In this document: piece after piece, positions 57,076-64,000 of the stretch | How positions within the stretch are numbered: the stretch's first letter is position 1 | How the letters are laid out: each line of letters begins with the position of its first letter | DNA from: Capsicum annuum | Taxonomy: Eukaryota > Streptophyta > Magnoliopsida > Solanales > Solanaceae | Direction of reading: 5' to 3' | NCBI RefSeq assembly: GCF_002878395.1 | Contig: NC_061119.1 | Coordinates: 45,280,638-45,344,637, forward strand | DNA length: 64,000 nucleotides | Made by a program: the position numbers and the translations under genes | The notes under the pieces: generated by a model | The model's input: the letters and a program-made list of their open reading frames with translations, nothing else | Database searches by the model: none | Told to the model about the DNA's origin: nothing

Positions 57076-57712
57076 CCTTATTAGTTTGAAACTTGAATTC
57101 TATGCCCTCAATTTGAAGCCTTGTTATTCTTAAATTAGGTATTTTAGTTTTTTTCATCTGTATGATGCCTCTTGCTTCTGTTGGTACTTCTTGCATTGTA
57201 GAATATGTTAGCTTATTTGAACCTGCAAAATAAAAAATTTGATTAGTTAAAAAATTTGCCAACTTGTTGCCTTCTCTGAAGGTATGCTCTATCACCGCTA
57301 TTTTTTTCAACATTAACATTTTAATTCTCTTGATTTTCATTGTAATACTTTAGGGAACATCTCAGTCTTCATATTTCTTAATCTAATAGAACCAGTCTCC
57401 AGAATCACAGAAATAAAGTTATTATTTAATATAGTGCTCCAGACCTAATCCTAGGGCAACAACCTCAGCAACTAGGTTAGTTCCATCAAAAAGTCTTCTA
57501 GCTTCTGCAGACATAAACTCACCTTCTTCATTTTTTTTACTGAAAGCAGCAGATCTAGGGTCTGTAATCCCTTTAGATACACCACCAAAGTTGCATTTAA
57601 AGAATCCAATATTTGGGGGATTCCACATCGCTATCTTACCTTTTAATGAGGGAGTATATTCCTCAAAAACTTCACCAGTACATGGCATGAGGATGGTAAA
57701 TATCTCAGCCAT
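57071..57712 (-). pseudogene. LINE RNase H-like domain
   Basis: Two frames cover the domain. The first (57422-57712) has MWNPPNIGFFKCNFGGVSKG and, later, TNLVAEVVALGLGLEH; the second (57071-57340) has IEHTFREGNKLANFL. These are landmarks of the plant LINE RNase H domain. In the first motif the usual catalytic Asp (N-F-D-G) is replaced by Gly (N-F-G-G). The Glu in the VAEVVAL motif is present. A frameshift and a gap of about 80 bases separate the two frames. Confidence 0.85.
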
Positions 57713-58894
57713 GGGTAGTTGGATAGTAATCTTTCTTCTTCATACCTGTCAAATAATCAATAAAGGAACAACATTAAGAACTAATTGAAGCTTTGGGCGT
57801 CTGTCAGCTTTCTACCACTTAAAGCTGTGTCTCTTAGTTGTAAAAAAGGGCCTGCAATTCTGGTTGTTGTGGCAGATCTTCCCCACAATCTATTAGCTAA
57901 TGGACACTTAATAAATAAGTATTTAATAACCTTCTGTTTATTATCATCATAACAATATAAAACATATCATCACAGACCCTCATTTTAATTAGAATTTCAC
58001 CTATTGAAATTCTCTTTTTCCACAGTCTCCATAGGAAAAAAGACACTTAAACGACAAATCTTTAATCTACAACTTAAAGCATATCATTACTGTAAATTTT
58101 TTAGATGAATTGAATATCCATCAAGGCTTATTCCGCTTCTCTGTATCAATTTCCACTATTTGTACATGATTGCAAACCTCTTTTGTGAATAACATTTCTA
58201 ATAAACTTGCATTCCACCTTCCTTCCACAAATAATTGTCTCACATTCTTCACTATTTGTACGTCTGGCGTTGCTATAGGCAGGAACAAGTTGTGTCCAAT
58301 TATCATGTCAAATATCAACATGATCATACTTGGATTTTCACTATATTTCTTGATCAACATAGTCTCTAGCTTGAAGCATCTTCATCCAAGTTTGTGAACT
58401 ACCTTTCTATTCCACAACTTGAGAGGCATATCTCTTACAATATTTGTTCAACGTGAAAATAATCCACATGAATTTTTGAGTTTTGAAAGTCCATCATAAT
58501 TTAGCAAATAAAGCTTTAGAGATGTCAAATAGATTTCGAAAACCTAGACCTCCTTCATCCTTAGGTTTGCAAATCTCAATCCAAGTAACCCAATCCTTGT
58601 TCCTGTCTACTTCCTTAAAATTTCATAGAAATCTTGCAAAGTTTCTATGTAAATCATGTATGACACATTTAGGAGGATTTATGGTAGACAATAAGTAAAT
58701 AGGAATACTATTCAATACATTATTAATTAAAACATCCTTACCTCGAAAGAATAATAATTTTTCTTTTCATGCCTGTACTCTATTGTGTACCTTTTTGATG
58801 AGCTCTGCAAAATACAACTTTCTTTTTCTTGAATAGCCAATAGGACACCCAAGTACATCAGAGGAAATTTATGCCTGAAAAATTCAATACATTC

Positions 58895-59700
58895 TTATAT
58901 CTCCTGAACAATAGTGTTGGCAGCCTTAATATGTACAAAATAGACACTTTTATTTTTATTAATCTTTTGCCTTGATCGCTCCTCATACTTTTCAAGAGTG
59001 TTTATCACTATTTGCAGAGAAGTTTTATCTGCAGAGATGCATAAAGTAGTATCATCTGCATAAGTCAAATGATTAATGATATCATTCCATATTGGTATCT
59101 CAAAGCTTTTGAATTCATTATTATAAAATAAAGAATTCAACAACTTTAATTAATATTTTTGCAGATAAAATAAGTAGGACAGGGGTCTCCTTATTTTACC
59201 CCTCTGGTAAAATGACAAAAATCATAAGATTGATCATTAATCAAAATAGAATATAAATTATTTGTCAACAACCTTCAAATTTTATCCATCACTTGTTTAT
59301 TAAGGCCCATCTTTTCTAGAACTTTTATCAAAAAGTTTCAATTCACTCTATCATACGCTTTTATCATGTCCAATTTAATTATCACATTAGCAATTTTTTC
59401 TCTTTTTCTAATGTTACTAATTATCTCTTGAGAAAGAAGAATATTCTTTGTAATACTTTCCCCTTTCACAAAATCAGATTGATTCTTTAAAATATGCGTA
59501 AGAAGATAATTTTCAATTCTGTTATGAAGACCTTAGAAATCACTTTATTAAGGAAATTACTTAGACTAATTGATCTTATATCTGAAAAGGACTGAACAAA
59601 ATCTTTCTTAGGTAATATGATCAAATTAGTGTGAGTAATAGACTAAAGAAGGAAACTTCCTTCAAAGAATGAGAACACCACTTTAAGAATATCAGCTCCA
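58895..59700 (-). pseudogene. LINE reverse transcriptase core
   Basis: On the minus strand KLDMIKAYDRVN (near 59340-59380), EKMGLNKQVMDKI, TRGVK-GDPCP (near 59190) and HLTYADDTTLCISADKTSL (near 59030-59080) follow in the right order for an L1 reverse transcriptase. YADD supplies the catalytic aspartates. Stops (for example W read as a stop after RVN) and a frameshift make it inactive. Confidence 0.9.
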
Positions 59701-59717
59701 ATAATATCCTAACAACT

Positions 59718-60281
59718 CTAATAGAATAATCCAGAAAAACCCTCCAACTCACTAGTATTTTTTGCACTCAATTCAAAAATCACCTTCTTTACCTTATCTT
59801 CAGTTGGAACAACATTGATGAAGTTATTTATCTCATCCGTAATCAAAGAAGAAATATGAAAAAATAGAGACAAATTTTCTGAACCCTGCTCATAAGAAAA
59901 TTGTTTGTGAATGTATGAAATAGCTTTAGTTGCCACCCGTTCATTACCTTCTGTCCATTGATCATTCTCTTTAAGAATTCTACTGATAGTCAATTTTTTT
60001 CTTCTTTCATTCACCATACTATGAAAAAATCTAGTATTTCTTTCACCTTCAGAGAACCATTGAATGACAACTTTTTGCCTTCAAAATTTCTCTTCAAAGT
60101 GCAAATATTTCTTTAATTCAGCTTGTGCCTTTTGAAGAATAATTCTAATACTAGAGATTGGATTTTCTTCAAACAATTCTTTTTTGATTCTAATAATTTC
60201 TTCCCTTATGATTAGTTTTCTGAAAACAGTACTATATCTCTTTCTATTCCAAGCAGCAAGGGCTGTTTTGGTATTCCTCAT
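59718..60281 (-). pseudogene. LINE region between endonuclease and reverse transcriptase
   Basis: Two frames (60081-60281 with LAAWNRKRYSTVFRKL, and 59718-60017 with NERRKKLTISRILKENDQW and VATKAISYIHKQF) match the linker that precedes the palm domain in plant L1 elements. They are separated by a frameshift near 60050. Confidence 0.8.
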
Positions 60282-60500
60282 TTTTTATTTTAAACAAATG
60301 AAAACATCAGCTTCTTCTTGATATGTTCAACTATTTCTCCCCACCTCTTTAAAATTTAATTGATTCATTCAAAATTTCAAAAATTTGAATGATTTTCTGA
60401 ACTGCATAGATTGTCCACCACAAGATATCAATAACGGAGCATGATCCGACCCTGTTCTTATCAAATGCTTTATTTTGACATAAAAAGTGTCATATTGGTT

Positions 60501-60759
60501 ATCATGCGGTGATTTAATTTATAAAATAATTTTTAAATTATTTTATTTGATATTTTTAAGTAATATTTAAATTATTTCAATAATATTATATTATTATTTA
60601 TTATTTTTAATATATCTATGTATACAAATATTGATTGCAAATTTTATAGTATGTACTTGTTAATTAAATAAAAATAAAAATTTTAATTTAAAATATTATA
60701 ACAGATATTTAAAATAATTTTTCTCTATAAAAAGACACTAGTTGTAAGAGTATTGATAT
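60501..60759. other. AT-rich spacer
   Basis: This is AT-rich DNA with ATTATTTATTATTTTT-like words. It has no features beyond marking the boundary of the truncated LINE. Confidence 0.5.
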
Positions 60760-61600
60760 ATGTCTATAGACAATAAAATTTGAGTCTAAAAAGTAATAAT
60801 CGTGACATAAAAATATTGCAACAATCGTTTTATTGATTTCAATATGTGCGTGTTACAATTTCTATGAATCCTTTGATTCGACTTTTCAAATATAAATTCA
60901 AGAGTTTAAAGCTTGATCTTTTATTTTGAACTTGATGGATTTGATCTTGTCTTGTACTTGAATTCAAGGGCTTTTGAACTTGATCTTGTGGTCTTGATCT
61001 TGAATTTTGATAAACTGGATCTTGAATACTTGAACTTTATAGAGAAATCTACGGCTCTCTCTTACTTCTTGTTAGAATTGTTTTACCTTTTTGAATTATG
61101 ATACTCCTATTTATAGTTGTGAAAAGAAAAGAGTCATGGTAAGTACAAATCCTTTTCAGCCAATCAAATTGAAGTAACATGGCCATACTTGATTGGTTGA
61201 AACACATCAACAATACTTGAACTTTATAGAGAAATCTACGGCTCTCTCTTACTTCTTGTTAGAATTGTTTTACCTTTTTGAATTATGATACTCCTATTTA
61301 TAGTTGTGAAAAGAAAAGAGTCATGGTAAGTACAAATCCTTTTCAGCCAATCAAATTGAAGTAACATGGCCATACTTGATTGGTTGAAACACATCAACTT
61401 GCACATGTGATGTGTTCTCATTGGTCTTACTAGTTATGTTGCATCATTTTTACATGTGGCATGATCCTATTGACTCTTCACTTGACTTGACATGTCACAT
61501 TATACCAATTGGGCCTCTAGGATATAATGACATCTTGAGCTTAGTAAAATGGGCGCATTATTTGTGGGCCAAATTAATGTAACGACCCAATAAGAATTTA
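60760..61600 (-). repeat. LTR, same family as 8190-8800, minus orientation
   Basis: On the minus strand it contains a TATA box (CAACTATAAATAGG), TTCTAACAAGAAG, AGAGAGAGCCG, runs of TCAAGATCAAGAC-like words and, at its 3' end, CAATAAAACGATTGTTGC near 60810-60830. The plus-strand fragment at 8190-8800 shares this order. TGTCTATAGAC near 60763 may be its 3' boundary. I could not fix the 5' boundary, and no target duplication was found. A perfect internal duplication covers the promoter. Confidence 0.6.
61025..61398. repeat. Perfect 187-bp tandem duplication across the LTR promoter
   Basis: The segments starting AATACTTGAACTTTATAGAG at 61025 and 61212 look identical over 187 bp, up to CACATCAAC. 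Each contains the minus-strand TATA box (near 61105 and 61292) and the start of the transcribed region. No divergence is visible. Confidence 0.92.
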
Positions 61601-62452
61601 ATTTTAATTAAATCCATATTTATTATACCTAAATGATTAATTCAATTATATTAATGCACGATATTTTCTTGGACTAATATATTTTAAAATTAATATAATT
61701 CAAATTTATTAAGGATAAAATTTCGTTGTACACAATGTCCTTTTTGGTCACTTGTCACTCAAAAATACTTTTCAAATAAATTTACAAAACATATTTTTTT
61801 TTTTTTTAGGAATTTTATAAAAAGTGTTTCTCAAATTTGTAGTTTTCTAACAATAATTTTCTAACAGCAATTTCAAAGGAGCTCTAAGTTTGAGTATTGG
61901 AACTAGAAATGAATATGAATGATACAATTAGCTCACGAAAATGAAAATATAATATGTCTAAATTTAACGTGTTGATGACCTATTTCTGGAAAAATTATCA
62001 AATTAATATCAGGTGGACCTTAGGATCGTTGTTTAGGTCTTAGCTATCCTAATGAACTATTTAACGATTAGCGACAACTTCAAAACATCATGACACTATG
62101 GCTTCACACTTAATTTTTTTCAATTCAAATTTTAGAATTTTGACTTTAATTTTTTGAAATTCATTTTTTTCACTTCAAAGTTGAAGAACATTGTGTTTTG
62201 AAATTCAAGAATCTTGCTAGATTGCAAGAGAAAATCCTTACAGATATGGATTTTAAGAAGAAGAAATATGAAAAATGTAGGAGAAGCATAGAGGAGAAGT
62301 TGGCTGTTTTTCTGTTTCCTTTTTTTTTTTAAAGTGCTGGCTGAATTTTAAACAATTTGCAAATCTTGGTTTAAAAATTGCGTGACATTCCAAAAGTTGG
62401 ATACTAGTGCACTTCACCCTTATTAACCAGAGACTAGAAAGTAGAGAACGTA
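61601..62452. other. AT-rich DNA, no gene seen
   Basis: It carries AT-rich words and a run of T near 61794-61809. A palindrome-like phrase or gene is not seen. The 72-residue minus frame at 62253-62471 has no recognisable motif and runs into the Helitron end. Confidence 0.4.
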
Positions 62453-63260
62453 CTAGTATACATACCCGCACGTTGCGCGGATGATATTAAAAATATTAAT
62501 CATTTTAAATTATATGATTTGATTTGCATAACCACGTTCAATTATATTACATTAACTAAAGTTTAATTGTCATCTTAATTTTTATTAATTACAATGTATA
62601 TAGCCAGTAACACTTTGAAATTAACGTTAGTCATGTCTAAATGAGTGTGTTTGCATTGGCAAAATAACCATTTGGTTAAGTTGAGCTCTCTTAAAACTTA
62701 GACTTTTTCATTTTTGTAAAAGTATGTATCTATTCTGAAGATTAGGAAGTGTTAGTAAGAAAAAAATACCAAGTTGCAAGTTTTTATATAATTAAATGTT
62801 TAACGACAATTAGATTTTTTTTTTTTTGATATTATTGGCTTTTTGATCCCTTGTTTATAAACAAAAAAACTTTTGTCAATACGTTTGCATCCAAAAACCA
62901 ACAACAACTTGGCAAGATTCTTTATTCTGATAAAGAAATCAGCCTTGTCCAAGTAAAAAGTAATAGAATTCGATTCAGAGACCACTGGGATTTGTCCTTT
63001 TCATGTTTAAATACACCACTCAAAATATGCAATACTAATATGATTTCACATAACTTTTGAGAAAAAGAAAAACAATTATATACAACATCTAATATTTCTT
63101 GTTAACAGAAACACTTGCCGAATAACATAGGATATAACTATCAATTATTTACTATCAATTATTTTACTTTCCTGAAAAAGGTCAAAAAGAAAAAAGTTGA
63201 AAGTGATATAGGGAATATACATATATGTCACAAAAATGAATAGTGATTTCAAAGGACAAA
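62453..63260 (-). mobile_element. Helitron 3' end, element extending rightward
   Basis: On the minus strand the end reads CCGCGCAACGTGCGGG, then TATGTATACTAG, followed by T (complement of 62452). CCGCGC-AAC-GTGCGG is a near-perfect hairpin followed about 10 bases later by CTAG, the Helitron 3' signature. The hairpin is related to those at 8797-8816 and 10475-10496 (GTGCAACGCAC). The 5' end to the right was not found; the limit given is arbitrary. Confidence 0.55.
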
Positions 63261-63264
63261 TAAA

Positions 63265-63395
63265 AGACAACAACAATAACATACCAGTGTAGTCCCACAA
63301 AGTGGAGTCTGAAAAAAATTGAGTATACACACACCTCATTTCTACCTCAAAGATAAAGTAGAGAGATTGTGTTTTGATAAACTCGTAGCTTAAGA
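63265..63395 (-). mobile_element. RTE LINE or SINE 3' tail fragment
   Basis: On the minus strand it reads CAATCTCTCTACTTTATC, GAGGTAGAAATGAGG, CAGACTCCACTTTGTGGGAC, TACACTGGTATGTTATTGTT and GTTGTC. This follows the RTE 3' tail that Solanaceae SINEs share, including the terminal TTG repeats. It is the same tail type as at 10360-10445 but retains the final GTGGG-CTACACTGG part. No reverse transcriptase or tRNA-like head is seen. Confidence 0.75.
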
Positions 63396-63722
63396 ACAAA
63401 TAAGAAAGTCAAACAAAAGCTAACATTAGAGGTCAATCTCTCAGAAGTACTAAACTTAAATGATGTACAAATCTTAAATGAAGCACCACTCTACGATAAA
63501 GGTTATCCAATATTCCCGGTTAAGATAGACATAATGTGATAATTCGTAAAACAGCTTAAGTACTTAAATTTGCAATGTTTCAAAAGCTAAACTTCACAAC
63601 CATGGCCAATGTCATGCCTTGAGATGCAGATTATGCGTTGTAATACATAATGTATTCGTTTATTATAATACAGTATTCAAACTCCGTTTAGCCTGCTTCG
63701 ATTTCAAATAGAACTAATATTT
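63396..63722. other. Non-coding spacer
   Basis: No coding frame, repeat end or promoter is recognised. Confidence 0.45.
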
Positions 63723-64000
63723 TGTAATACTCCGTACTTTTTCTAGCCAATTTCATCTAAAGAATGTCAAGTATTATCTTCTAAATTGAATGATGGTTAT
63801 TCCATGAGGAATTTTCAAGATTTTCACTTTTTTTCATGTGGAAAATTCAATAAGCTTTTCATCGATATAAGATTCGCCCAAATCCGATAATTGGGTTAGA
63901 AGTTACGACTATTTCAAGTTTTCATTGTAAAAAAAAGCCATATTAGTCAGTGGCGCGCCGCGCCACAAAAGGAAATGAAATTTGGCAACTTTCAGTAGGG
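63723..64000 (+). repeat. Start of a Gypsy LTR, cut by the window end
   Basis: TGTAATACTCCGTAC resembles the minus-strand start of the solo LTR at 50530-52816 (TGTAATACCCCG). Downstream come TTGGGTTAGAAGTTACGACT, a motif shared with other LTRs here, and GTGGCGCGCCGCGCCAC at 63950, a GC-rich palindrome-like stretch of the kind found in these LTRs. The element continues beyond the window. Confidence 0.55.
63951..63965. repeat. GC-rich palindrome in the terminal LTR
   Basis: GTGGCGCGCCGCGCCAC is nearly self-complementary and strongly GC-rich in an AT-rich setting. Similar GCGACG-type stretches lie at about 52405 and 56705-56745 in the other solo LTRs. Confidence 0.5.

Larger units (their letters stand above)
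57076..60500 (-). mobile_element. L1-type LINE, 5'-truncated within the endonuclease
   Basis: Read on the minus strand from 60500 it gives the end of the endonuclease (TGSDHAPLLI near 60436-60452), a linker (AAWNRKRYSTVF), the lead-in to reverse transcriptase (RRKKLTISRILKENDQW), the reverse transcriptase with YADD, and a C-terminal RNase H-like domain. This order is standard for plant L1 elements that carry RNase H. Frameshifts and stops break every part. The 3' untranslated end probably continues past the solo LTR to about 54600, but I see no poly(A) tail or target duplication there. The N-terminal gag-like ORF and most of the endonuclease are absent. Confidence 0.9.

Overview
The window is an AT-rich stretch of nuclear plant DNA. 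It is almost certainly from a dicot and most likely from the nightshade family (Solanaceae). The evidence is the transposon content: Tekay-type chromovirus LTRs starting TGTAACACC and primed by tRNA-iMet, an RTE-type LINE with the 3' tail that Solanaceae SINEs share, a tRNA-derived SINE, hAT MITEs with TAGGGGTG ends, Mutator-like MITEs with 9-bp target duplications, and Helitron ends with a hairpin before CTAG. I find no complete host gene, no rRNA or tRNA gene, no CRISPR array and nothing prokaryotic. Most long open frames are translations of T-rich, A-rich or trinucleotide tracts and are not genes.

Layout. 1-3.5 kb: a possible gene 5' end on the minus strand, AT-rich DNA with a palindromic G-box, and an old LTR remnant. 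3.5-10.5 kb: two Helitron-like units head to tail; the first carries a foldback element and tandem repeats, the second a dead RTE LINE. 10.5-18.5 kb: LTR debris, several small MITEs, a SINE split by a MITE, and a copia-like solo LTR. 18.6-21.8 kb: two Mutator-like elements side by side. 21.9-39.0 kb: a G-rich tandem repeat split by a 16.2-kb Tekay-type retrotransposon, which itself carries four later insertions. 39.3-42.0 kb: a hAT MITE and a Helitron. 42.6-46.3 kb: an inverted relative of the 18.6-kb element, split by a second Mutator-like MITE that contains a pyrimidine tract and a higher-order minisatellite. 47.6-53.5 kb: a broken first exon followed by a small non-autonomous LTR retrotransposon, itself split by a solo LTR. 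54.3-60.5 kb: a possible first exon, a solo LTR and a 5'-truncated L1-type LINE. 60.7-64 kb: an LTR with a perfect 187-bp promoter duplication, a Helitron 3' end, an RTE tail and the start of another LTR.

The strongest result is a readable insertion history. At least eight elements have exact target-site duplications, so the order of events can be set out by nesting. The large retrotransposon is dead. Its coding region has many stops, mostly one C-to-T or G-to-A step from a sense codon, as expected after long silencing by DNA methylation. Two 100-N gaps sit in repeats, and both look like assembly artefacts. I found no convincing new biological system. The most unusual structures are the foldback element family with pyrimidine and purine arms, the exact 336-bp higher-order repeat, and two related N-terminal exons at opposite sides of the window.
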